From Kangiella sp. HZ709 (GTDB taxonomy: Bacteria > Pseudomonadota > Gammaproteobacteria > Enterobacterales > Kangiellaceae), in assembly GCF_009674675.1 (NCBI RefSeq), contig NZ_WKJC01000001.1, positions 186,001 to 250,000 on the forward strand: a DNA stretch of 64,000 nt. The letters are read 5' to 3'. This document shows, in pieces, positions 22,265 through 30,596 of this stretch; positions within the stretch are counted from its first letter, which is position 1, and each line of letters opens with the position of its first letter. Both the position numbers and the translations under genes were made by a program. The notes beneath the pieces were generated by a model. That model was given only the letters and a program-made list of their open reading frames with translations, was not told where the DNA came from and did no database searches.

Positions 22265-22798
22265 TTGAAGAATCCATTTGAACTATTCGGCCTTGAGCCG
22301 AATTTTTTATTAGATGAACAGGAACTTTCGCAGAAGCTGCGCAATATGCTGCAGTCTGTGCACCCTGATCGTTTTGCTTCAGGAAGCGATCAAGAACAAC
22401 TAGCAGCAATGCAAAAAACCACTCAAATTAATGATGCTTATGGCGTTTTAAAAAGTCCCGTGCGTCGTGCTCAAGCCTTACTTCAATTAAAAGCTGGACT
22501 TGATGGATCTAAGGAAGTAACGGTCAAAGATCCTGTTTTCTTGATGCAGCAATTAGAGTTGAGAGAAGAGTTAGAAACTCTAAGCGCAAAGAAGGATATG
22601 GGCGGTTTAATGGATTTTGCTGAAACGATTGAGTCGATGGAAGATGCGCAAATAGCTTCTATTAATGAGTTGTTTCAACAGGAAGGTGAGAATCAATTGC
22701 TTGAATCTGATAAAATTCTCACTGAAATATATAAGCTACAATTTTTGCGTAAGACTTTAATGGATATTGAAGCGGCAGAAGAAAAAATACTCGGCTAA
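22265..22798 (+). CDS. hscB: Co-chaperone HscB
   Basis: This 177-aa J-type co-chaperone delivers IscU to HscA. The J domain (residues 1-75) has the HPD tripeptide in SVHPDRFASGS. The C-terminal three-helix bundle (FLMQQLELREELE) binds IscU. The start is TTG 22265, supported by a GAGG ribosome site 5 bases before it and by the family N terminus (NPFELFGL). No ATG is available in that region. Confidence 0.95.
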   Translation: MKNPFELFGLEPNFLLDEQELSQKLRNMLQSVHPDRFASGSDQEQLAAMQKTTQINDAYGVLKSPVRRAQALLQLKAGLDGSKEVTVKDPVFLMQQLELREELETLSAKKDMGGLMDFAETIESMEDAQIASINELFQQEGENQLLESDKILTEIYKLQFLRKTLMDIEAAEEKILG

Positions 22799-22819
22799 TG
22801 AAAGGCTATAACCAATAAG

Positions 22820-24694
22820 ATGGCTTTATTACAAATCGCAGAACCAGGTCAATCAACTAAACCGCATGAGCATCGCTATGCGGCTGGCATCGATCTGGGT
22901 ACCACAAATTCATTAATCGCGACGGTTCGTAGTGGCGTCGCCGAAACATTACCTGATTTAGAAGGCAATCACTTATTACCTTCGATTGTGCATTATGCAA
23001 AAGATGGAACTGTTTCAGTTGGTCACTCAGCAAAAATATTCCAATGCAGTGATTCAGAAAATACCATTAGCTCGGTGAAGCGATTAATGGGTCGGGGTTT
23101 AGCTGATGTTCAAGCGATAAAAGCATTCACCGCTAATCAGTTGACCGCATCTGGTATTGGCGAAAAAGGAATGCCAGCGATTCAAGTTTTTGATCAAATA
23201 AAAAACCCGATAGAAATCTCGGGAGAAATTTTAAAAGTGCTAGCCCAGCGCGCAGAGAGTGCACTAGGCTTGCAAAAAGATGAGCAGTTAGGCGGCGTTG
23301 TGATAACCGTTCCAGCTTACTTTGACGATGCCCAGCGTCAAGCCACTAAAGATGCGGCCCAACTTGCTGGCCTAAATGTTTTGAGGTTAATCAATGAGCC
23401 AACTGCAGCAGCGGTTGCTTATGGTTTAGATACTGGTAATGAGGGTATTCATGCTATCTATGATTTGGGTGGCGGTACCTTTGATATATCAATTCTACGT
23501 TTAGAAAAAGGCGTCTATGAAGTACTGTCAACCGGCGGTGATTCAGCATTAGGCGGCGACGATTTTGACCGCGCTATTGCAACTCACTTAGTGGAACTTG
23601 CCGAAGTAGATTCAGATGATCGTCAAGCTTACCAAATGGCGATGCTTAAGGCTCGTGAGGTCAAAGAAGCTTTGACAGATCATGAGTCTATTGATGTCCA
23701 TTTTATGAATTGGAATGGTCAAATTGCTCGTGAGCTAATTAATGAGCTTATGACTCCAATTATTGATAAAACTCTATTGGCTTGTCGTCGAACCATTAAA
23801 GATGCCGGTTTAAAGCCAGCTGATATTAAAGAAATTGTGATGGTTGGTGGTTCTACTCGTGTGCCATTGGTACAAGAAAAAGTTGGCCAATATTTTAAAC
23901 AAGAACCAATGACCTCGATAGATCCTGATAAGGTAGTGGCAATTGGCGCAGCAATTCAAGCTGATATTTTGATTGGAAATAAATCTAATGATCAGTTGCT
24001 GTTGTTGGATGTGTTACCCCTGTCCTTAGGTGTAGAAACTATGGGAGGTTTGGTTGAGAAAATTATTCCTCGTAATACACCAATTCCAATTGCTAGAGCA
24101 CAAGAATTTACCACTTTTAAAGATGGCCAAACAGCGATGGCAATCCATGTAGTGCAGGGTGAGCGTGAGTTAGTTGATGATTGTCGTTCGCTTGCTAGGT
24201 TCGAGTTGCGTGGAATTCCGCCAATGGTTGCTGGAGCGGCTCGAATAAAAGTTACTTACCAAGTGGATGCCGATGGTTTGTTAAATGTTTTTGCAGAAGA
24301 AACCACTTCTGGCGTTCAAGCTGAAATTCAAGTGAAGCCTTCTTACGGTTTAACCGATAGCCAAGTTACAGAAATGCTTAAAAGCTCTATCGAAAAAGCA
24401 AAAGAAGATATGCAGCTGCGTATGTTACGCGAAGAACAAGTAGAAGCTTCGCGAGTTATAGAAGCAGTTAGAGCGGCGCTTGATGATAATGGCAAATTGC
24501 TGTTATCACAAGATGAGTATGAAGCAATAGAATCTTCAGTTATACAGCTTGAAATTATCGCTCAGGGCACCGATATAGAGGCTATTAAAGAAGCGATCAA
24601 GATAGTTGATACCAATAGCAAAGAATTTGCATCTAAACGTATGGATGCCAGTATTGCTAAAGCCTTAGTGGGCAGCGAAATCGACGACATTTAG
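22820..24694 (+). CDS. hscA: Hsp70-type chaperone HscA
   Basis: This 624-aa Fe-S-specific Hsp70 uses ATP to release clusters from IscU. The nucleotide domain starts [13 protein letters not shown], contains [17 protein letters not shown] and [14 protein letters not shown], and has [10 protein letters not shown]. The substrate domain begins at [18 protein letters not shown]. Length is close to E. coli HscA (616 aa). It sits between hscB and fdx. Confidence 0.97.
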   Translation: MALLQIAEPGQSTKPHEHRYAAGIDLGTTNSLIATVRSGVAETLPDLEGNHLLPSIVHYAKDGTVSVGHSAKIFQCSDSENTISSVKRLMGRGLADVQAIKAFTANQLTASGIGEKGMPAIQVFDQIKNPIEISGEILKVLAQRAESALGLQKDEQLGGVVITVPAYFDDAQRQATKDAAQLAGLNVLRLINEPTAAAVAYGLDTGNEGIHAIYDLGGGTFDISILRLEKGVYEVLSTGGDSALGGDDFDRAIATHLVELAEVDSDDRQAYQMAMLKAREVKEALTDHESIDVHFMNWNGQIARELINELMTPIIDKTLLACRRTIKDAGLKPADIKEIVMVGGSTRVPLVQEKVGQYFKQEPMTSIDPDKVVAIGAAIQADILIGNKSNDQLLLLDVLPLSLGVETMGGLVEKIIPRNTPIPIARAQEFTTFKDGQTAMAIHVVQGERELVDDCRSLARFELRGIPPMVAGAARIKVTYQVDADGLLNVFAEETTSGVQAEIQVKPSYGLTDSQVTEMLKSSIEKAKEDMQLRMLREEQVEASRVIEAVRAALDDNGKLLLSQDEYEAIESSVIQLEIIAQGTDIEAIKEAIKIVDTNSKEFASKRMDASIAKALVGSEIDDI

Positions 24695-24732
24695 CAATAG
24701 ATAATTTAGAAAGAAAAGGTTTAGAGAAACAT

Positions 24733-25071
24733 ATGCCAAAGATCGTATTTTTACCCAATGAAGACTTATGTCCTGAAGGTGCTGTAGTTGAAGCGGAAGA
24801 AGGGCAAACGGTTTTAGAAGCCGCTAAAGCTAACAATATTGATATTGAACATGCTTGCGAGATGTCTTGTGCCTGTACTACTTGTCATGTGGTCATTCGA
24901 GAAGGATTTGATTCATTAGAAGAAAGCGATGAGTTAGAAGATGATATGCTAGATAAAGCATGGGGTTTAGAGCCCGAGTCACGCTTAAGTTGTCAGGCCC
25001 TTGTGACTAAAGAAGATTTAGTTGTCGAGATCCCTAAATACACTTTAAATCATGCAAAAGAGAATCATTAA
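24733..25071 (+). CDS. fdx: Isc-type [2Fe-2S] ferredoxin
   Basis: This 112-aa adrenodoxin-like ferredoxin supplies electrons to cluster assembly. Ligand cysteines are in HACEMSCACTTCHVV and, near residue 86, in RLSCQAL. It ends the operon. The iscX gene that commonly follows fdx is absent here; a tRNA gene follows instead. Confidence 0.96.
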   Translation: MPKIVFLPNEDLCPEGAVVEAEEGQTVLEAAKANNIDIEHACEMSCACTTCHVVIREGFDSLEESDELEDDMLDKAWGLEPESRLSCQALVTKEDLVVEIPKYTLNHAKENH

Positions 25072-25133
25072 GAGTTAAATTGATATTCGTTATAAATTGG
25101 ATTTAAAAAGCGTAAGATATTATTAATTTAGGC

Positions 25134-25163
25134 TTGTTTTTTTCGCCAAAAACAGTATTATAC
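25134..25163 (+). promoter_or_regulatory. Promoter of first tRNA-Lys gene
   Basis: TTGTTT (25134-25139) is followed after 16-18 bases by the overlapping -10 candidates TATTAT/TTATAC and then a GC-rich ACGCC stretch. The same layout stands before the second tRNA-Lys, supporting both. A GC-rich discriminator is typical of stringently controlled stable-RNA promoters. Confidence 0.65.
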
Positions 25164-25171
25164 ACGCCTCA

Positions 25172-25188
25172 ACGAGAGTGACTCTCGT
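25172..25188 (+). repeat. Inverted repeat in tRNA-Lys leader
   Basis: ACGAGAGT G ACTCTCGT is a perfect 8-bp-arm inverted repeat with a 1-base centre. It lies between the promoter and the mature tRNA, so it would be in the precursor transcript or bound by a protein. Its purpose is unknown. Confidence 0.6.
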
Positions 25189-25225
25189 AAGCAGATAAGC
25201 TTTAAAAATCACGTTGAAAAACAAT

Positions 25226-25301
25226 GGGTTGCTAGCTCAGTCGGTAGAGCATCTGACTTTTAATCAGGTGGTCACAGGTTCGATTCCTGTGCAACCCACC
25301 A
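25226..25301 (+). tRNA. tRNA-Lys (UUU)
   Basis: This 76-base cloverleaf has acceptor stem GGGTTGC/GCAACCC, an anticodon loop CTTTTAA with anticodon TTT, T loop TTCGATT and an encoded CCA end. It is identical in all 76 bases to the copy at 26370. Confidence 0.98.
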
Positions 25302-25320
25302 TATTCTTCTCGTAAGAGCT

Positions 25321-25351
25321 AAAAAGCCGCATCATTTGATGCGGCTTTTTT
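25321..25351 (+). terminator. Terminator after first tRNA-Lys
   Basis: AAAAAGCCGCATCA pairs with TGATGCGGCTTTTT and runs into T. It lies between the tRNA and the convergent pirin gene and can serve both. Confidence 0.9.
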
Positions 25352-25360
25352 ATGTTTTAT

Positions 25361-26224
25361 TCATTGGATTTGTCCGAATGCTCCGTCTCGAAAGTCTCTT
25401 AGAGCTTGCTCTATTTCTTCCCTCGAGTTCATCACAAAAGGCCCGTATCCTACAATGGGCTCATTGATTGGTTCACCGCTTAATATTAATAGCTTAGTGT
25501 TTTTATTCGCTTTTAAGTCTATATAGTCACCATCATTACTGAGTATCGCCATTTGATGCTCGCTAACGGTTTTATTGCTATTAATCTCGACCTTTCCTTG
25601 GAGTACAACCACTGCAGCATTCCAGGTGGCATTTAAATCTACGCGAACTGATGCTTCATCGGTATAGATTAGGTCCATAACCTGAAGTGGTGTGAAGGTC
25701 GATGCTGGTCCAGTGTTATCCAAATATTGTCCTGCGATAAGTCTTAATTCAGCTGAGTCATTACCCAAAGATAGGGTTGGGATAGAGCTAGCCTTAATAT
25801 CCTGATATTTTGGCTCCGCCATTTTATCTTTAGCTGACAAATTAACCCAGAGCTGAACCATCTCCATCTGACCACCTGTTTTCGCGAATCTACTGGAGTG
25901 AAACTCTTGGTGCATAATACCTCTTCCTGCGGTCATCCATTGCACATCACCGGCTTTAATAACGCCGCCAGCGCCAGTGGAGTCTTGATGTTCAACTTCA
26001 CCCGCATAAACTAAAGTGATCGTTTCTATACCGCGATGCGGATGTTCACCCACACCGAGTTTTCTCGTTGTAGCTGGAAACTGTTCAGGAGACGCATGAT
26101 CTAGTAATAGAAAAGGGCTTAAGGATTTTCCATGGGAATTATAAGAAAATAAAGAGCTCACATGAAAACCATCGCCGACCCAGTGTTTTGGCGGGGCTAA
26201 CTGAATGCTGACAACATCTTTCAT
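25361..26224 (-). CDS. Pirin family protein
   Basis: This 287-aa bicupin protein belongs to the pirin family. The N-terminal cupin has the metal-ligand blocks GVGEHPHRGIETITLVYAG and QWMTAGRGIMHQEFH, giving the usual His-His-His-Glu site. The C-terminal cupin (ALQVMDLIYTDE-like region) is less conserved. Some pirins have quercetinase activity and others regulate; which applies here is unknown. The gene is flanked by two identical tRNA-Lys units. Confidence 0.88.
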   Translation of the reverse strand: MKDVVSIQLAPPKHWVGDGFHVSSLFSYNSHGKSLSPFLLLDHASPEQFPATTRKLGVGEHPHRGIETITLVYAGEVEHQDSTGAGGVIKAGDVQWMTAGRGIMHQEFHSSRFAKTGGQMEMVQLWVNLSAKDKMAEPKYQDIKASSIPTLSLGNDSAELRLIAGQYLDNTGPASTFTPLQVMDLIYTDEASVRVDLNATWNAAVVVLQGKVEINSNKTVSEHQMAILSNDGDYIDLKANKNTKLLILSGEPINEPIVGYGPFVMNSREEIEQALRDFRDGAFGQIQ

Positions 26225-26308
26225 AAAGGTGTTTCCATAAGTTATATAGTTTCTATTTTGCGACTAAAGGTGTTAAATTCAAGTGAGCAAAATAACCATT
26301 AAAATCAC

Positions 26309-26338
26309 TTGTTTTTTATTTTTTTACAGGTATTATAC
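26309..26338 (+). promoter_or_regulatory. Promoter of second tRNA-Lys gene
   Basis: TTGTTT (26309-26314) and TATTAT (26331-26336) are 16 bases apart, followed by ACGCGCC. The pattern ACAGGTATTATACGCGCC parallels ACAGTATTATACACGCC upstream of the first copy. Confidence 0.65.
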
Positions 26339-26342
26339 GCGC

Positions 26343-26367
26343 CGTTGAATCATTCAGTTTTTCAACG
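26343..26367 (+). repeat. Inverted repeat in second tRNA-Lys leader
   Basis: CGTTGAA and TTCAACG form 7-bp arms around an 11-base loop, ending three bases before the mature tRNA. The sequence differs from the hairpin in the first copy although the position is comparable. Confidence 0.55.
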
Positions 26368-26369
26368 AT

Positions 26370-26445
26370 GGGTTGCTAGCTCAGTCGGTAGAGCATCTGA
26401 CTTTTAATCAGGTGGTCACAGGTTCGATTCCTGTGCAACCCACCA
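26370..26445 (+). tRNA. tRNA-Lys (UUU), second copy
   Basis: This 76-base tRNA has anticodon TTT and an encoded CCA. It is base-for-base identical to the gene at 25226. The two are in the same orientation about 1.07 kb apart and enclose the pirin gene. Confidence 0.98.
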
Positions 26446-26467
26446 TTATTCTTCTCTTAAAGAGAGT

Positions 26468-26500
26468 AAAAAGCCGCTATATTTCTATAGCGGCTTTTTT
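26468..26500 (+). terminator. Terminator after second tRNA-Lys
   Basis: AAAAAGCCGCTATA pairs with TATAGCGGCTTTTT around TTTC and continues into T. It has the same layout as the terminator of the first copy. Confidence 0.9.
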
Positions 26501-26558
26501 TATTGTGCGTATAAAATTAAAAAGGGCGCTTAATGCACCCTTAAATACTAATCGCTGA

Positions 26559-28742
26559 TTATTTAAGTTGATCTGCAAGGTATGTATATACCAATGCATT
26601 TAGGCTAGCAGCTTGCTTGTTGTTGGATGCGCCGCCGTGACCACCTTCTGTGTTTTCATAATACAAAACATCGTGCCCTTGTGATTGCATCAAGGCAACC
26701 ATTTTCCTTGCATGACCTGGATGAACACGATCATCACGAGTTGAAGTCGTGAAGAAAATTTTAGGATAATCCGTGTCTTTATCAACGTTGTGATAAGGCG
26801 AGTAAGTCTTAATATATTCCCATTCGTCTTCGTTATCTGGATTGCCGTATTCGCCCATCCAGCTAGCGCCCGCTAACAATTGATTAAAGCGCTTCATATC
26901 AAGCAAAGGTACTTGGCATACAACTGCATTGAATAGATCAGGTCGCATAGTAGCAACCGTACCTACTAACAAACCACCATTTGAACCGCCACGAATACCT
27001 AAGTGTTTTGGTGAAGTGATTTTGCTGGCTACTAAGTCTTCACCAACGGTTATAAAATCAGTAAAAGCAATATGACGATTTTTCTTTAAGGCCGCTTGAT
27101 GCCATCTTGGACCATATTCGCCGCCACCTCGAATATTGGCAACAGCATATACACCACCTTGTTCTAACCAATCAATACCAACGGTAGATGAATAAGAAGG
27201 GCGCAAGGATATTTCAAAGCCGCCATAGCCATATAGTAACGTAGGGTTCTTACCATTAAACTCTATGTCTTTTCTCATGATTAAGAAGTAAGGTATTTTG
27301 GTACCATCTTTCGCCGCGGCAAATTTTTGCTCAACTTTATAAGGAGTAGCATCAAAAAAAGCGGGCAAGCTTTTTAGTACTGATGCTTTGTTAGTTTGGC
27401 TGTCGAAATAATACAGGCTGCTAGGAGTTAGGTGGTTGTTATAATTCACAAAGAAATTATTGTGTTGATCACTAACGCCTGTCACCGAAATAGAGCCTAG
27501 TGCCGGCATATCAATCATTTCGCGAGACCAGTTACCACCTTTATACTGATAACGGTATAGCTCACTAGCGACGTCTTTTAATGTATTGACCAATATATAA
27601 TCTTTAGTAGTAGATACCCCTGATAATGAAGTGTTTGCATCAGGAACTATTACTTCTGTGAAATTGGTTTTTCCATCAATATAATCTTTGATATCAATCG
27701 ATAATAACGCTGCCTGTGGATAGGTTTTGCCACCAACGGTCCAGTCAGACTTTAATTCCAAAAGTAACTGTCCATTAGTAATTCCACTCAATGAACTGTC
27801 TTTAGGTCGATTGAACTTTTTTAATCCAGAGTCAGTAACGAAAAACACATCTGAAGTATAAAAAGTTAAGCCCTGATAAATCATTTTATAAGACTTATCT
27901 TTATCGTGAGTTACAAAAGCAGCTACCCACACATTAGATTTTTCACCTTCAAAAATAGTTTTGGCCTTTGCAAGCGGTTCACCACGCTTCCATTCTTTAA
28001 CAATTCTGGAATAACCTGAGTCAGTCATACTACCTTCGCCAAAGTCTGTGCCAACATAGAGCGTATCCATATCGATCCAGCTTATATTCGATTTGGCTTC
28101 AGGTAATGAAAAACCATCTTTAACAAAAGATTTACTGGGGATATCAAATTCACGTACTACAGTAGCATCAGCACCGCCGCGTGATAAGTTTAATAAACAG
28201 CGTTTATATTCTGGATATAAACAGTTAGAACCTTTATAGACCCAGTTTTCACCTTCAGTTTCTGCTAATTTATCTAAGTCTAAAACGGTTTCCCACTTAG
28301 GATTGTCTTTCTTATATTCGGCTAAGGTTGTACGGCGCCATAAACCTTTTTGGTTATTAGCATCACGCCAAAAATTATAAAAATAATCACCCATTTGACT
28401 AACATAAGGAATACGTTCGTCGGAGTCATAAACTGCTAAATTTTTCTCGTACAAGTCATTATAAAGGGGTTTGGATTTTAAATAGCCTAATGACTTTTTA
28501 TTATTCTCTTCTACCCAAGCAAGCGCTTTTTCTCCTTCAACTTCTTCTAACCAGATGAAAGGATCTTGCTCATTAGAAACATTATCTTTAACAAGTTCTG
28601 ATGTTTTTGGTTTTGCATCTTGCTTAGCTTCCTGAACAACTTTAACTTCAGGTTTTGCGGGAGCTTGTGATTGTTCTGCATTATCACAACCAGCTAAAGC
28701 CAGTGTTATAGCAGAAACTAACGAAAGGAGTTTTAGATTCAT
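26559..28742 (-). CDS. S9A prolyl oligopeptidase lipoprotein
   Basis: This 727-aa serine peptidase cleaves after proline in oligopeptides. A lipoprotein signal ends in LALAGC, so it is probably anchored in the periplasm or outer membrane, unlike cytosolic POPs. A seven-bladed propeller precedes the alpha/beta-hydrolase domain. Catalytic Ser is in RGGSNGGLLVG, Asp in TSTRDDRVHPGHA, and His in TEGGHGGASNN. The start at ATG 28742 is chosen because the signal peptide begins there; an ATG four codons upstream is also possible. A secreted peptide-scavenging role fits the two M1 aminopeptidases in the window. Confidence 0.92.
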   Translation of the reverse strand: MNLKLLSLVSAITLALAGCDNAEQSQAPAKPEVKVVQEAKQDAKPKTSELVKDNVSNEQDPFIWLEEVEGEKALAWVEENNKKSLGYLKSKPLYNDLYEKNLAVYDSDERIPYVSQMGDYFYNFWRDANNQKGLWRRTTLAEYKKDNPKWETVLDLDKLAETEGENWVYKGSNCLYPEYKRCLLNLSRGGADATVVREFDIPSKSFVKDGFSLPEAKSNISWIDMDTLYVGTDFGEGSMTDSGYSRIVKEWKRGEPLAKAKTIFEGEKSNVWVAAFVTHDKDKSYKMIYQGLTFYTSDVFFVTDSGLKKFNRPKDSSLSGITNGQLLLELKSDWTVGGKTYPQAALLSIDIKDYIDGKTNFTEVIVPDANTSLSGVSTTKDYILVNTLKDVASELYRYQYKGGNWSREMIDMPALGSISVTGVSDQHNNFFVNYNNHLTPSSLYYFDSQTNKASVLKSLPAFFDATPYKVEQKFAAAKDGTKIPYFLIMRKDIEFNGKNPTLLYGYGGFEISLRPSYSSTVGIDWLEQGGVYAVANIRGGGEYGPRWHQAALKKNRHIAFTDFITVGEDLVASKITSPKHLGIRGGSNGGLLVGTVATMRPDLFNAVVCQVPLLDMKRFNQLLAGASWMGEYGNPDNEDEWEYIKTYSPYHNVDKDTDYPKIFFTTSTRDDRVHPGHARKMVALMQSQGHDVLYYENTEGGHGGASNNKQAASLNALVYTYLADQLK

Positions 28743-28822
28743 AATTATACCCATTAGTAGAAAAACCTATTGAGAATATCAAAGCTAGAAACAATGCACT
28801 AGAGAACAATTGTTTCAAAACA

Positions 28823-28859
28823 TAAAAAAAGCGCAATCTGTTACCAGTTGCGCTTTTTT
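28823..28859 (-). terminator. Terminator of the 2-oxoacid dehydrogenase operon
   Basis: AAAAGCGCAA and TTGCGCTTTT pair, with a small inner CTG/CAG extension, and a T run follows on the minus strand. It lies 16 bases after the E2 stop codon. Confidence 0.85.
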
Positions 28860-28874
28860 GCTAAGTTTTAAGGC

Positions 28875-30596
28875 TTAGTGAGCTTTCTGCAAATCTTCTA
28901 AAACAGCAGCTAGGAATCTTGCTGCTTCACCGCCAGTACAGGCGCGGTGATCAAAAGTTAATGAAAGCGGAAGCATTTTTGCATTTTGAATACCATTTTC
29001 AGTTAACTTAAGTTCTTTCCGGAAGCGACCAGTGCCCATAATGGCCACTTGCGGCGGAGAAACGACTGGCGTGCCATATCGGCCTGCAATAGAACCGAAA
29101 TTTGATAGGGTGATGGTAGCATCTTGTTGATCTTCTTGCTTCAGAGTTTTACTTTCGATCTTTTGACGTAAATCTTGTACACGAGCTCTCACTCCAGCCA
29201 TTCCCATTTCGTCAGCTTTGTGGACTACTGGGACATATAAGCCCGCTTCAGAATCAACAGCGATCCCAACGTTCACAGAAGCGTGCATGGTACGCTCGTA
29301 TTTTTCGCCATCAAACCAAGCGTTTAGAGCCGGTACTTGTTTAGCTGCAACCACCAAAGCTCGTACATAGCGCGCTAGTGAATCAGTGCCTTTAGGCCAT
29401 GCCGTAATATCGACGTCTTCTACTAGAGTTGTCGGTACGATAGTTGCGTGAGCATGTGACATACCCATTGCCATAGCTCGGCGTACACCGCGAACAGTTT
29501 CAGTTTCTCCATTAACTAGCGTAGAGTAACCTTTAGCTAGAGGCGAATTTAAGTCAGCTTGCGATAAAACAGGCTGGCTTGACACTGATGAAGCAACAGA
29601 AGAACTGCTTTGTGATGCAAGTGTCACATCATCACGGGTAATGGAGCCTTTGCGGCCTGATGCTGAACATGCTCCTAAATCCACACCTAATTTTCGTGCT
29701 AAAGCGCGAACGGCAGGTGATGCTTTGTATGCTAAAGGATTGCTGGTGTCTGTGCCGACAACTGGAGCAACCGTTGCAGAAACGGCCTTAGCAGATCCAT
29801 TTTTAGCGGCGGTTTTAACATCTTTTTGAGTTATAGCGCCATTAGTACCAGTACCTTTAACTGAAGCCAAATCTACTTTTAGTTTGCGTGCTAAAGCTTT
29901 AACAACTGCGCTAGAGGTTTCAGCGACTACTGTATTACCAACTTCAACTGCGCCAACAACCGTGCCACTGTCTTCACGACCGGCATCAGCTTTTTCTTCT
30001 TTCGCTGGAGCTGATGTTACAGCGCCAACGGTGCCACCAAACTCAACGAGAGGAGCTCCAACGTCAATGACATCGCCAGCTTGGCCGTGTAATTTACTCA
30101 CAATACCAGCAACAGGAGAAGGAACTTCAACGACAGCTTTAGCCGTTTCCATTTCAACCATTGGTTGGTCGACAGCAACCGTATCGCCTTCGTTAACCAA
30201 CCAGCGAACGACCTCAGCATCAGGCAAACCTTCGCCTAAATCAGGTAATTTAAATACTTCTGAATCACCTGAGACAGCATTGTCAGCCACAGTAGGTGTT
30301 GCTGGGGTGGCTGGCTCATGTTTAACTTCATCTTTAGGCTCATCTACAGGAATTTCTTCTCCTACTTCGCCAAAAGATACTAAAACAGCTCCTACATCGA
30401 TGACATCACCAGGTTGGCCGTGTAATTTTGCAATGCGGCCTGCGTATGGAGAAGGGACCTCAACTACGGCTTTGGCAGTTTCCATCTCAACCATTGGCTG
30501 ATCAACAGCAACTTCATCACCTTCGTTCACTAACCAGCGGACTACTTCCGCATCTGGTAAGCCTTCACCTAAGTCGGGTAAATTAAACTGTCTCAT
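28875..30596 (-). CDS. 2-oxoacid dehydrogenase E2 (dihydrolipoyl acyltransferase)
   Basis: This 573-aa E2 core subunit transfers acyl groups from E1 to CoA. It has two almost identical lipoyl domains (about 1-78 and 115-192), each with the lipoylated Lys in METAKAVVEV (K42 in the first). Two peripheral-subunit-binding domains follow (about 222-260, VVKALARKLKVDL; about 289-326, AVRALARKLGVDL), where most E2 proteins have one. The catalytic domain ends in TFDHRACTGGEAARFL; the His-Arg is kept but the usual DHRxxDG Asp is Thr. Its ATG overlaps the E1beta stop (ATGA). The substrate could be pyruvate or branched-chain 2-oxoacids; no E3 gene is adjacent. Confidence 0.92.
   Translation of the reverse strand: MRQFNLPDLGEGLPDAEVVRWLVNEGDEVAVDQPMVEMETAKAVVEVPSPYAGRIAKLHGQPGDVIDVGAVLVSFGEVGEEIPVDEPKDEVKHEPATPATPTVADNAVSGDSEVFKLPDLGEGLPDAEVVRWLVNEGDTVAVDQPMVEMETAKAVVEVPSPVAGIVSKLHGQAGDVIDVGAPLVEFGGTVGAVTSAPAKEEKADAGREDSGTVVGAVEVGNTVVAETSSAVVKALARKLKVDLASVKGTGTNGAITQKDVKTAAKNGSAKAVSATVAPVVGTDTSNPLAYKASPAVRALARKLGVDLGACSASGRKGSITRDDVTLASQSSSSVASSVSSQPVLSQADLNSPLAKGYSTLVNGETETVRGVRRAMAMGMSHAHATIVPTTLVEDVDITAWPKGTDSLARYVRALVVAAKQVPALNAWFDGEKYERTMHASVNVGIAVDSEAGLYVPVVHKADEMGMAGVRARVQDLRQKIESKTLKQEDQQDATITLSNFGSIAGRYGTPVVSPPQVAIMGTGRFRKELKLTENGIQNAKMLPLSLTFDHRACTGGEAARFLAAVLEDLQKAH

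Noticed and set aside
25226-26445. Identical tRNA-Lys copies as attL/attR of an integrated element
   Set aside because: The interval holds only a pirin gene, with no integrase, and each tRNA has its own promoter and terminator, so duplication is the simpler reading.
26373-26558. A 61-codon plus-strand open frame starting MLAQSVEHLTF
   Set aside because: It begins inside tRNA-Lys and runs through its terminator; such readings of tRNA sequence are a known annotation artefact.
29884-30501. A 205-codon open frame antisense to the E2 gene
   Set aside because: It is Ser/Thr/Ala/Pro low-complexity and repeats itself because the two lipoyl domains repeat on the other strand; the E2 frame is unquestionable.
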